Source of the DNA: Pseudomonadota bacterium
Lineage (GTDB): Bacteria > Desulfobacterota > Desulfovibrionia > Desulfovibrionales > Desulfovibrionaceae
Assembly (NCBI GenBank): GCA_023419375.1
Contig: JAEZYD010000006.1
Coordinates: 1-64,000 of the forward strand
DNA: 64,000 nucleotides
Reading direction: 5' to 3'
Below the pieces are notes generated by a model. That model searched no databases and was not told the origin of the DNA. It saw only the letters and a program-made list of their open reading frames with translations. The position numbers and the translations under genes are program-made. This document shows, piece by piece, positions 8,594 through 16,536 of this stretch. The number at the start of each line of letters is the position of its first letter. Positions within the stretch are counted from its first letter, which is position 1.

Positions 8594-8787
8594 AAAAACT
8601 CCTTGTGCGGATATGGGCAGAATCTGGGCCGGGAACCGGCGCATACAGCCTTACTACTCTGCGGGTATTTGTCAACGAGTGCGGGTAAACGAATAAGCAC
8701 AAGGACGGCGACAGCGGAAGGCGCAAGATGGCCGCTGCAGCCGGGCCGCAGGCTGAGTTTGATTCTTGATTTACCCTCTCAACGCGC

Positions 8788-8818
8788 AACAGCCGCCGGG
8801 CAGTACCCGGCGGCTGTT
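8788..8818. terminator. Hairpin between the motility-type gene and the dehydrogenase
   Basis: A 13-bp GC-rich stem (AACAGCCGCCGGG and complement) around a 5-nt loop, downstream of the small minus-strand gene at 8841. No clear T-run is present. Confidence 0.6.
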
Positions 8819-8840
8819 CCTCTTCGTACGGCAAAGCGTA

Positions 8841-9023
8841 TTATGCCTGCACGTCCAGCTTTCCGCCAATGCCCTCGGCGGCAAGCCCTTGGCTGCGCAT
8901 GTTCTGCTCCATTTCAGCGCCCTTATCAATAGTTCCGTTGATAAGCGCGGCAGACATGTTGGCCTGAATGTTCAAGGCGCTTCTGGCCAGGCTTACGCTC
9001 ATGCCCATCTTCACATCGTCCAT
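8841..9023 (-). CDS. Small YjfB-like putative motility protein
   Basis: 60 aa with AAGGAG 6 nt before the ATG, so it is very likely translated. It is amphipathic and helical, rich in Met, Ala and Gln, without a signal peptide, membrane segment or cysteine. The size and the pattern of an N-terminal helix with ALxIQAxMS resemble the YjfB family of putative motility proteins, whose biochemical role is unknown. It is flanked by hairpins and by the sigma-54 regulator upstream, with no flagellar gene nearby. The family call is tentative. Confidence 0.55.
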   Translation of the reverse strand: MDDVKMGMSVSLARSALNIQANMSAALINGTIDKGAEMEQNMRSQGLAAEGIGGKLDVQA

Positions 9024-9171
9024 GGCTTGCTCCTTGGCCGCTTATGCGAACCTGTGCATCCGTCTGATCGGCAAAAGCGCAAAAAACTATAGGGCAAAAA
9101 TACCAAGGCAAGACCATAGAGATTATAGGCATCAGATGTGCCGCTGGCCTCAGGCCATATTCGCCTTGGGG

Positions 9172-11127
9172 TCAGTCCTGCCCCTGCTCTTCACCTTCAA
9201 GTTCCTTGAGTTTTTTCCACACGGTCACGCGGCTGATGCCAAGAGCGTCTGCGAGGGCTTTTTTGTTGCCGCCGTGCTCTTCAAGCGAGGCCTCCAGAAT
9301 GAAGCGCTCCATCTCTGCCATGGTGCCGCGCGGCACCTGCAAAACATCATCCAGAGGGTGGCATGGGCCAGCCATGCCCTGCCGCAGGCAGTGCCGCCGC
9401 ATGATGTCTGTAATCAGCGCGTCAAAGTCCTGTTGCTCGTCATAGAGGGTAAACACGCGCTCCAGAATATGCTCCAGCTCGCGCACATTGCCCGGCCAGC
9501 CGTGCGCTGACAGCGCGGAAAGCGTTGCATCGTCAAATTTGAGGCGGCTGCGCCCGGCCACATGTTGGTGGTTTTTTTTGATAAAATGGGCAATGAGCGT
9601 GGGAATGTCTTCCTTGCGCTTGCGCAGAGGCGGTATTTGCAGCGGCAAAATATTGAGTCTGAAAAACAGGTCGCGCCGGAAGGAGCCTTCCTGCGCCATG
9701 GCGTAGAGGTCGCGGTTTGATGCCGCAATAATGCGCACGTCAATGTTGATTACGCGGTCGCCGCCAATGCGGAAAATTTCTTTTTCCTGCAAGGTGCGCA
9801 GCAGACGCACCTGCGTTGCGAGGCTCATTTCGCTGATTTCATCCAGAAACAGCGTGCCCCGGTGGGCCAGCTCAAACATGCCCGGTTTGCCGCCCTTGCG
9901 CGCGCCGGTAAAGGCCCCTTCCTCATAGCCGAAAAGCTCGCTCTCCAGCAGGTGCTCGGGCAGGGCCGCGCAGTTCAGGGCCACAAAGGGGCCTTTTTTG
10001 CGCTCGCTGAAATTGTGGATGCTCTGGGCAAAAAGCTCCTTGCCGGAACCAGTTTCTCCCTCAATGAGAATGGAGGCGCTGCTGCGGGCATAGCGCTTGG
10101 CTTCGGCCACAACCGGGCCAAGAGTGTTTTTTGAGCCGATGATGTCTGAAAAATTGTATTTTGCCACCAAGCCCTTGCTGGCAAGCTGTACGCGGGCCTC
10201 AGCTTCGATTTTCTGGATTTTGGAAAGTTCCTGAAAAACAATGATGGTACCCTGGTCATGCTCGCGCACACGGATGGGTACGCGGTTGACCACCAGGGTT
10301 TTGCCCTTGAGTGGTACGACCTTGTCCACGGTGTATTCGCCGTTGCCGAGCATCTGCTTGAGTTCCGGCGGCGTTGACGGGGCATCAATGTTCATGCCCA
10401 CCAGTTTTTTGCCGTGCAGGTCGAGCATCTGCTTTGCCGGGCGGTTGCAGATGGCAATGGTTTTGTCGCGATTGACGGAAACGATGCCGCTGAGAGAATA
10501 GTTGATAATATTGTTGAGGCGGCGGGAGCGGGTGCGCTCCTTGATGTGCTGGTCAACAATGTTGCGGGCGGAAAGCACCGCCTGATGCACGCTGTCCTTG
10601 CTGGAACGTATGAGATAGTAGGGCAGGCCGTACTGGGCCGCCTTTTCGATGACACATCCGCCAAATCCGACCACGGCAACGTCGTTCAGCGTGGGAAGAC
10701 GGGAAATGATACTGTTGAAGTCCTGCTCGTTGCGGTAGATGACCTGACGAAAATTCTTAAGCCGCGCAAAGGCCGCCAGCGATTCAATATCAACGCTCAA
10801 ATTGCTGTCGTAGGTGATGCAGAGCAGGTTTTGATGACGTTCCGAGGCTTCGCGCAGGGGGGTGACAATGTCGTTGGCTGTAATCTGGATGGGAACCACG
10901 GGGGTTTTGACCATCTGCTGGATGGCGATGGCCGTTCCCGCCTGGCTGATGATGACATCGTAACGGTTTTCCACCTCAAGCGCGTGGAGGTGCCCGCTGT
11001 TGTAAATGCCGCCGTTGAACACATCCACCTCAACGCCGAACTGGCCTGCGGAGTGGCGCACAAGCTGGGCCATTTCATCATAAATGGAAACGCAAAGAAT
11101 ACGCGGTTTGAAACTGGCTGGCAGCAT
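9172..11127 (-). CDS. PrpR-type sigma-54-dependent transcriptional activator
   Basis: 651 aa. The N-terminal about 190 residues match the PrpR_N sensory domain, and a PAS-like domain follows (about 205-310). The AAA+ sigma-54 interaction domain has Walker A GETGSGKE at 357-364, GAFTGA at 404-409 (the loop that contacts sigma-54) and Walker B LFLDEI at 426-431. A Fis-type helix-turn-helix closes the protein (NKKALADALGISRVTVWKKLK). The family senses small carboxylates or acyl-CoA-type metabolites and activates -24/-12 promoters. It lies just downstream of buk in the same orientation, and a sigma-54 promoter stands upstream of the transporter at the other end of the cluster, so it is the likely activator of that operon. 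The ligand is unknown. Confidence 0.9.
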   Translation of the reverse strand: MLPASFKPRILCVSIYDEMAQLVRHSAGQFGVEVDVFNGGIYNSGHLHALEVENRYDVIISQAGTAIAIQQMVKTPVVPIQITANDIVTPLREASERHQNLLCITYDSNLSVDIESLAAFARLKNFRQVIYRNEQDFNSIISRLPTLNDVAVVGFGGCVIEKAAQYGLPYYLIRSSKDSVHQAVLSARNIVDQHIKERTRSRRLNNIINYSLSGIVSVNRDKTIAICNRPAKQMLDLHGKKLVGMNIDAPSTPPELKQMLGNGEYTVDKVVPLKGKTLVVNRVPIRVREHDQGTIIVFQELSKIQKIEAEARVQLASKGLVAKYNFSDIIGSKNTLGPVVAEAKRYARSSASILIEGETGSGKELFAQSIHNFSERKKGPFVALNCAALPEHLLESELFGYEEGAFTGARKGGKPGMFELAHRGTLFLDEISEMSLATQVRLLRTLQEKEIFRIGGDRVINIDVRIIAASNRDLYAMAQEGSFRRDLFFRLNILPLQIPPLRKRKEDIPTLIAHFIKKNHQHVAGRSRLKFDDATLSALSAHGWPGNVRELEHILERVFTLYDEQQDFDALITDIMRRHCLRQGMAGPCHPLDDVLQVPRGTMAEMERFILEASLEEHGGNKKALADALGISRVTVWKKLKELEGEEQGQD

Positions 11128-11290
11128 GGGAGCCTCGTCATCTGATTGGTTCGCATGGCGTATGCGCCGGGCGGTGTAAAAAATATAAACCTCACAGTAT
11201 GCAAAGTAAACATGGGCATGCTAACGCACTGAATAGGCAGAACTATCGCGGCGTGACTGCAGCGCAGGGCGCAAGGAGGATTTTACGCGG

Positions 11291-11335
11291 CCGCCAGCCG
11301 CAGCAGCGGAGTGTATGGTGCTGTGCGGCTGGCGG
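11291..11335 (-). terminator. Hairpin after butyrate kinase
   Basis: Perfect 12-bp arms CCGCCAGCCGCA and complement, separated by 21 nt, lie 13 nt after the buk stop. They probably separate the catabolic operon from the regulator gene. There is no strong T-run. Confidence 0.6.
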
Positions 11336-11347
11336 TTGTTGCGTATA

Positions 11348-12448
11348 TTAATCGTTGGTGCAGTATGGCGCGCTTTCCACAAAGGTGTGGGGCTTTTCTT
11401 CCTGTCGCAGGACGCGCTGAATGCCATACGCCAGGGCTTCCAGCTCGTTTTCGCCGGGCAGCACGTCCACGGGGGCCAGAAATCCCACGCGGGGCGTGAT
11501 GCGTTCCATAAGGTAGGTCGAATGGGCCAGCGCCCCGGTGATGACGACAAGGTCAACCTTGCCGTTGACCACTGCCGCAAGCGAGGCAATGTGTTTGGCA
11601 GCCTGATAGGCCATGCCTTCATAGACCAGGCGAGCCTGATCATCGCCCGCTGTGATGCGGCGCTCCACCTCCAGAGCATCATTGGTGCCCAGATAGGCCA
11701 TCAGGCCGCCACGGCCACGGGTACGCCGAGTGGCGGAAAGACGGTCATACTGGCCGGAAAAGCACAGATCCACAAGTTGCCTGTTGGGCAGCCCGCCGGA
11801 CCTCTCAGGCGAATAAGGGCCCTCTTCATCTGTGATGACGTCTATCATGCGTCCATCGTGTATGACGGTCGCGCTGATGCCCGCCCCCATGTGGGAGACG
11901 ATGAAGTTCTTTTCCCTGAGATTCCAGCCATGATTTTTAGCGGCCTTGATGGCCATGGCCCGCATGTTCAGCGCGTGGCACGATGCCTTGCGGCGCATTT
12001 CCGGCAGGCCCGACAGCCGTGCAATATCTTCCATCTGGTCCATGACCACGGCATCGTAAATGTAGGCGGGGATGCCGAGAGGGGTGGCGATGTCGTGGGC
12101 CAACAGCCCGCCAAGGTTGGAGGCGTGGTCGTCAATGGGGCGATGGGTAAGAAAGTCCACCATGCCTTCATCAATGGTGTACGCGCCCTGACGCACGGGC
12201 GGCAGCTTTCCGCCGCGTCCGGCCACGGCCGCCAGTCGGTGCACGTCGAAGCCTTCCTCTTGCAGCGCGGCGCGTATGGCCGCACGTCGCAAGGGGAACT
12301 GGGCCACGTTGCTGTCGTAATCCTTGAGCGTTTCTGCAGGGTGATTGATTTTTTTGTCAAAGAGCAGGTTTTCGCCTTCGTACACGGCTATGCGCGTCGA
12401 AGTGGAACCGGGATTGATGGCAAGCACGGTAAATATCTGTTGCGACAT
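11348..12448 (-). CDS. buk: Butyrate kinase
   Basis: 366 aa from ATG 12448 (AGGAAA upstream, protein MSQQIFTVLAINPGSTSTRIAVY). The ASKHA acetokinase fold is shown by the N-terminal NPGSTSTR phosphate loop, SHMGAGISATV in the middle and VVITGALAHS near the C-terminus. The length and motifs fit Buk rather than acetate kinase, which is encoded separately at 41.6 kb. It transfers phosphate from butyryl (or branched-chain acyl) phosphate to ADP. It is the last gene of the transporter-Kor-ptb-buk set and follows ptb after a 135-nt gap with a strong hairpin. The chain length of its acyl substrate cannot be fixed from sequence. Confidence 0.9.
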   Translation of the reverse strand: MSQQIFTVLAINPGSTSTRIAVYEGENLLFDKKINHPAETLKDYDSNVAQFPLRRAAIRAALQEEGFDVHRLAAVAGRGGKLPPVRQGAYTIDEGMVDFLTHRPIDDHASNLGGLLAHDIATPLGIPAYIYDAVVMDQMEDIARLSGLPEMRRKASCHALNMRAMAIKAAKNHGWNLREKNFIVSHMGAGISATVIHDGRMIDVITDEEGPYSPERSGGLPNRQLVDLCFSGQYDRLSATRRTRGRGGLMAYLGTNDALEVERRITAGDDQARLVYEGMAYQAAKHIASLAAVVNGKVDLVVITGALAHSTYLMERITPRVGFLAPVDVLPGENELEALAYGIQRVLRQEEKPHTFVESAPYCTND

Positions 12449-12531
12449 GGTATTTCCTGTGGGCAAGGTAAGCCGCGTACTCCCGGGCAAGGGTAAAGAC
12501 GCGGCGTTCTCAACGCTGCAATGAACTAAAA

Positions 12532-12574
12532 GGCGCGGCCCGTCCGTGAGAGAAGGGGTTGTGCGGGCCGCGCC
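12532..12574 (-). terminator. Intercistronic hairpin between ptb and buk
   Basis: 11-bp perfect arms GGCGCGGCCCG and complement. With no T-run it is more likely an mRNA-stability or attenuation structure than a full terminator. Confidence 0.55.
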
Positions 12575-12583
12575 ATGGTAGGG

Positions 12584-13489
12584 CTATTCTGTAGCCGAAG
12601 CGGCCAGAATCATGGTGCGGTATTTGTCCTCGGCGCTGGCTGCGCGTGAGTTGAGCACCACTGGCACGCGTCCGCCAATGACAATACCTGCCGTGAGGGC
12701 CTCCGCAGAGTGGCGCAGGCACTTGATGAGCACGTTGGCGGTAACTATGTTGGGGCAGACCAGCAGGTCGGCATCGCCAGCCACCGGGCTGTCGTAGCCC
12801 TTGGTTTGGGCAGATTCCTTGCACACGGCAAGATCGTACGAAATGGGGCCTTCAACGAGGCAACCGGTAATTTCGCCCTGCTCGTTCATGCGCTTGAGGG
12901 CAGCGGCATCAACGCTTTCAGGCATTTTTTCGTTGACCGTTTCCGCAGAGGCGAGCACGGCAACCTTGGGCTGGCTGATGCCCATGCGGGTAAGGGAATC
13001 CACGGCGTTTTGCAGAATATCCTTTTTCTGCTCAAGCGTGGGGGCGATATTTATGGCGGCATCGCACAGGGCCAGCAGCTTGGGATAGGTGCGCAGCTGC
13101 ACTATGTTCATGTGCGAGATGAGCCGCCCGGTGCGGAAGCCCGTTTCTTCCTTGAACAGCCCCTTGAGCAGTTGCCCTGTGGGAATAAGCCCCTTGAGGA
13201 TAAAATCCGCGCGGCCTTCCTTGACGGCAATGCCAGCCTGAAGGGCGGAGTCGGCAGGTTCCGGGCAATCCGCAATCTCCCATGCGGTTATGTCCATATC
13301 CATTGCCGCCATGCGGGCTTCCACGTCGGCGCGTTTACCAAACAGCAGGGGGTCCACAAGACCTACTTCAACCGCATGGCGCACGGCTTCAAGCACATGG
13401 GCATCTGCCGCTTCCACCACGGCCACGCGGCGTTTCTTCGCCTTTTTGAATACCTGCGATTCCAGTTGTTCAAAAGTTGCGTACGACAT
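12584..13489 (-). CDS. ptb: Phosphate butyryltransferase
   Basis: 301 aa, ATG 13489 with GAGGA upstream. It is a single-domain PTA_PTB enzyme with the family segment GRADFILKGLIPTGQLLKG in the middle and ILKG/LVEGPISYDLA-type motifs. The length of about 300 aa suits Ptb rather than the 700-aa Pta at 43 kb. It exchanges CoA for phosphate on butyryl-CoA or related acyl-CoAs, giving the acyl phosphate used by Buk. It lies between the ferredoxin-like subunit of the 2-oxoacid oxidoreductase and buk, so its acyl-CoA probably comes from that enzyme. Confidence 0.9.
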   Translation of the reverse strand: MSYATFEQLESQVFKKAKKRRVAVVEAADAHVLEAVRHAVEVGLVDPLLFGKRADVEARMAAMDMDITAWEIADCPEPADSALQAGIAVKEGRADFILKGLIPTGQLLKGLFKEETGFRTGRLISHMNIVQLRTYPKLLALCDAAINIAPTLEQKKDILQNAVDSLTRMGISQPKVAVLASAETVNEKMPESVDAAALKRMNEQGEITGCLVEGPISYDLAVCKESAQTKGYDSPVAGDADLLVCPNIVTANVLIKCLRHSAEALTAGIVIGGRVPVVLNSRAASAEDKYRTMILAASATE

Positions 13490-13518
13490 GCGTTATATCC
13501 TCGCGACGTTTATAACGG

Positions 13519-13555
13519 GTGAGGTTCCCGATGGCCGCGCCGTCGGGAACCTCAC
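13519..13555 (-). terminator. Intercistronic hairpin between the ferredoxin subunit and ptb
   Basis: Perfect 13-bp arms GTGAGGTTCCCGA and complement, loop 11 nt, immediately after the stop of the ferredoxin subunit. It could partially terminate or stabilise the upstream message. Confidence 0.6.
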
Positions 13556-13557
13556 GG

Positions 13558-13782
13558 CTAGTTGTCTTCAACCTGGGTGGCAAAATCAGGGCACACCATC
13601 ATGCAGGTGCGGCAGCCGATGCAGTTATCCATTGCTGCAACAGCCATGTACTTGTAACCTGCCGAGTTCAGCTCCTCGCCGAATTCGTACACCTGTTTGG
13701 GGCACATTTCCTTGCAGTAGCCACAGGCTTTGCACAGTTCCGCATTGATGCGAACAGTGAAGCTCTTTTTTTCAGCGCTCAT
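13558..13782 (-). CDS. korD: 2-oxoacid:ferredoxin oxidoreductase, ferredoxin-like delta subunit
   Basis: 74 aa with two [4Fe-4S] motifs, CKACGYCKEMCP and CIGCRTCMMVCP. It carries electrons from the thiamine diphosphate and cluster centres of the catalytic subunits toward free ferredoxin. The ATG overlaps the stop of the gamma-subunit gene (TGATG), which indicates translational coupling. Standing alone it would read as a generic ferredoxin; the operon position gives the assignment. Confidence 0.88.
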   Translation of the reverse strand: MSAEKKSFTVRINAELCKACGYCKEMCPKQVYEFGEELNSAGYKYMAVAAMDNCIGCRTCMMVCPDFATQVEDN

Positions 13783-14312
13783 CAGTTGCCCCCCTTCATC
13801 GCTTGCACGGCAGCCGCGCCGCGGCGCAGCACTTCCATGTTTGCCTTGGCAATTTCCGGTTTACCCTTGGCCTCTGCCAGCGCCAGCAGACCCTCAAGGC
13901 TTATGGCGCCGCAAAGGCTCATGGCCCCGGCCAGGCCCGCAAGGTTGGCCGATTTGTCTGCGCCAAGCTCTCCGGCAATCTGCATCATGGGAATGCCGAT
14001 CCAATTGGGGAAATTGCGGGTCTGCATGAGGGTGGTGTCGTACACCACGGGGCAGGCGGCTTCGTCATAGCGCGTGCCGACCACATCGCTGAATGCGATG
14101 ATGACATCGGGCTTGGTTACCTGCTGGAACATGATTTCGCCATCGTCAATAATGACTTCGGCGGAAATAAACCCGCCGCGCTGCGAAATGCCATACGACT
14201 GGGTCTGCACCACGTTCTTGCCGGTTTTAATGGCGGCCTCCGCCAGAAAGGAAGAGCAGAAAACAAGCCCCTGGCCGCCAGTGCCGGCCATCAACACTTC
14301 AAAGTGCGCCAT
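13782..14312 (-). CDS. korC: 2-oxoacid:ferredoxin oxidoreductase, gamma subunit
   Basis: 176 aa from ATG 14312, chosen for the GGGAGG site upstream; an earlier ATG at 14384 lies inside the beta gene. It opens MAHFEVLMAGTGGQGLVFCSS, the glycine-rich motif of the POR_N gamma domain that takes part in CoA binding. QSYGISQRGGFISAEVII is also typical of the gamma subunit. The beta-subunit stop is 1 nt upstream and the delta subunit overlaps downstream. The complex cleaves a 2-oxoacid with CoA to acyl-CoA and CO2, reducing ferredoxin. Confidence 0.9.
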   Translation of the reverse strand: MAHFEVLMAGTGGQGLVFCSSFLAEAAIKTGKNVVQTQSYGISQRGGFISAEVIIDDGEIMFQQVTKPDVIIAFSDVVGTRYDEAACPVVYDTTLMQTRNFPNWIGIPMMQIAGELGADKSANLAGLAGAMSLCGAISLEGLLALAEAKGKPEIAKANMEVLRRGAAAVQAMKGGN

Positions 14313-14313
14313 G

Positions 14314-15144
14314 TTACTTTCCTCCCTTGACGGCAACGATAGCCGCGCGTTCCGCCTCGTAACTCGTGGTGAAATCGGGGTCATTGTGATCGGCGATCAC
14401 GCCGGTGACAAAGTATCCCTGCTTTGCCGCATTTTCGATGGAATCAAACTTGGCCTGCGATACTCCGCGCTCCTTGAGGCTGCGCAGCATGGCTACCGGA
14501 TTTTTCATCTGGTTGCGCGGGCCGAACAGTGTGGTGCAGGGGCTCATGGCTTCTATCAATGAGAACCCTTTTTTCTGAATGCCTGCCACGATACGGCTTT
14601 TGAGGCGCATGCCGCTTGCCACGGATTCCCGGGCCACAAAGTTGGCTCCTGCGGCGCGCACAAGGTCGCACACGTCAAAGCCGCGTTCGGGGTTGCCGCC
14701 CACCGATGTGCTGGTGATGGCTCCGGTGGGGGTGGTGGCGGAGTACTGGCCGCCGGTCATGCCGTAGTTCAGGTTGTTTACGATGATGGCCGTAAGATCC
14801 ATGTTGCGGCGGGCCGTGTGGATCAGGTGGTTGCCACCGATGGTGGTGCCATCGCCATCGCCCATGAGCACAATGACGTTAAGCTTGGGGTTGGCAGCCT
14901 TGGCGCCCGTGGCGTAGGTCAGGGCGCGCCCGTGCGTGGTGTGCAGGGCGTTGGCGGAAATATAATCGTCTGCCTTGCCCCAGCAGCCGATGCCGGTGAC
15001 AATGAGTACGTCTTCCTTTTTCATCTGCAATTCGTCCAGCGCGCACAAAAGCGCGTTGAGCACGATGCCGTTGCCGCACCCGGCACACCACATGAGCGGC
15101 AGGGCCGAGGTATTGAGAAGCGAGCGGGTAACTGCTTGCGCCAT
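14314..15144 (-). CDS. korB: 2-oxoacid:ferredoxin oxidoreductase, beta (thiamine diphosphate) subunit
   Basis: 276 aa. WCAGCGNG near the N-terminus and IGC/CWG shortly after provide cluster cysteines. The thiamine diphosphate motif is GDGDGTTIGGNHLIH followed by NNLNYGMTGGQ. This size and motif set match KorB/VorB-type beta subunits. It lies after korA with a 109-nt gap. With the alpha subunit it forms the catalytic centre. 2-Oxoglutarate and branched-chain 2-oxoacid enzymes are too similar to separate by eye; the ptb-buk context favours a substrate whose acyl phosphate is acted on by Buk, for example 2-oxoisovalerate or a similar acid. Confidence 0.9.
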   Translation of the reverse strand: MAQAVTRSLLNTSALPLMWCAGCGNGIVLNALLCALDELQMKKEDVLIVTGIGCWGKADDYISANALHTTHGRALTYATGAKAANPKLNVIVLMGDGDGTTIGGNHLIHTARRNMDLTAIIVNNLNYGMTGGQYSATTPTGAITSTSVGGNPERGFDVCDLVRAAGANFVARESVASGMRLKSRIVAGIQKKGFSLIEAMSPCTTLFGPRNQMKNPVAMLRSLKERGVSQAKFDSIENAAKQGYFVTGVIADHNDPDFTTSYEAERAAIVAVKGGK

Positions 15145-15253
15145 TTCCAGTCTCCTTTATGGCAAGTTGCGCTTGAGGCTGCCTGCGGCAACCTCGCTGG
15201 CGTGCGTCGCACTGCGCGCAGCGCCGGGCATTTCATCAGAGCAGGTTGCCCCG

Positions 15254-16378
15254 CTACAGAGCCGCGCCGATCTGCGCAGGCGTCATGATGCTGCCGTTGT
15301 ACGTGTTCACGCCCGACACCATGCGGGGATCGGAGACACACTTCATCACTTCGCCAGCCAGCTGGCCGGAATAGTTCATTTCAGCCACAACAACGCGTTT
15401 TGCGCTGCGTGACGCCCTGGCAACTTCTTTGTCGGCAAAGGGCCAAAGGGTCTGCAACTGGAGCACGCCCACCTTCTTGCCCGCGGCATTGGCGGTGGCG
15501 GCGGCGCTTCGCGCAGCGCGGGTGACAATGCCCGAGGCCACGATGAGGGTCTCGCAGTCTTCAGGGCCGAAATAGCGGGTCATCACGATTTCATCGCGTC
15601 CGGCGGCCAGCTTGGTGTGCAGCTGGGCCACGCGGCGGGCGGCGTTGACGGGGGTATTGCAGCTGTAGCCGTCTTCACCATGCATGGAGCTGGTTACGTG
15701 GAACACGTAGTCGCTGCCGTAACTGGCGAGGGGGGCAACCGCTCCTTCGTCAAAGCAGAAGGGCTTGTAATCTTCGGGCTTGCAGACAGGCGCGGCTCTG
15801 TTGACCACTTCCAGCTCGCCCGGCTCGGGGATGACAATGTTCTCGCGCATGTGGCCGCATACTTCTTCCGGCGCCATGATGACGGGAACGCGGTATTTTT
15901 CGGACAGGTTGAAGGCCTTGACCGTAAGGTCAAAGCATTCCTGCACCGAAGCCGGGGTAAGGGCGATGATTTCCTGATCGCCGTGGCGGCCCCAGCGCAG
16001 CTGCATGATGTCGGACTGGGCGGGCTTGGTGGCAAGGCCCGTGGACGGGCCGGAACGCTGCACGTTGACCACCACTACGGGAACCTCGCCCATGGTAGCC
16101 ATGCCCAGATTTTCCTGCATGAGCGAAAAACCGGGGCCGCTGGTGGCGGTAAAGGATTTCACGCCCGCCAGGGACGAGCCAACAATGGCGCCCATGCTTG
16201 CCAATTCGTCTTCCATCTGCATGAACACGCCGCCAAGCTTGGGCAGCTCGCGTGATGCGATTTCGGCGATTTCGGACGAAGGAGTAATGGGATACCCGGC
16301 ATAGAACCGCGCTCCGGCATAAAACGCGCCCTGCGCTATGGCGGCGTTGCCTTGAACAAGTTTGCTTTTCTTGGACAT
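15254..16378 (-). CDS. korA: 2-oxoacid:ferredoxin oxidoreductase, alpha subunit
   Basis: 374 aa from ATG 16378 (AAGGA 11 nt upstream); the frame extends to 16435 but without a better site. Motifs GYPITPSSE, MEDELASMGAIVGSSLAG, TATSGPGFSLM and SGPSTGLATKP are diagnostic of the alpha subunit. The N-terminal gamma-type domain found in longer fused Kor alpha subunits is missing, in line with the separate gamma gene downstream. It is the first catalytic gene after the DASS transporter. Gene symbols kor are used for family; vor or another 2-oxoacid specificity is equally possible. Confidence 0.9.
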   Translation of the reverse strand: MSKKSKLVQGNAAIAQGAFYAGARFYAGYPITPSSEIAEIASRELPKLGGVFMQMEDELASMGAIVGSSLAGVKSFTATSGPGFSLMQENLGMATMGEVPVVVVNVQRSGPSTGLATKPAQSDIMQLRWGRHGDQEIIALTPASVQECFDLTVKAFNLSEKYRVPVIMAPEEVCGHMRENIVIPEPGELEVVNRAAPVCKPEDYKPFCFDEGAVAPLASYGSDYVFHVTSSMHGEDGYSCNTPVNAARRVAQLHTKLAAGRDEIVMTRYFGPEDCETLIVASGIVTRAARSAAATANAAGKKVGVLQLQTLWPFADKEVARASRSAKRVVVAEMNYSGQLAGEVMKCVSDPRMVSGVNTYNGSIMTPAQIGAAL

Positions 16379-16482
16379 ATGAAACCCGATCCTTGCTGTT
16401 TGTGTGGATGGCAAACCTTGTGGTGAAGAAATCATAGTAAATTAGTATACTTTAAGCCTTGTCCACTGTTGCTTCCTGCTGT

Positions 16483-16520
16483 GGCTGCCGCCGTCGATGG
16501 CTCAGGGAGCGGCGGCAGCC
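16483..16520 (-). terminator. Hairpin after the DASS transporter gene
   Basis: 11-bp arms GGCTGCCGCCG and complement with a 16-nt loop, just after the transporter stop. It may reduce read-through into korA, or the kor genes may have a promoter of their own in 16379-16480. Confidence 0.55.
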
Positions 16521-16536
16521 TCATGCCGGGAGCTGC

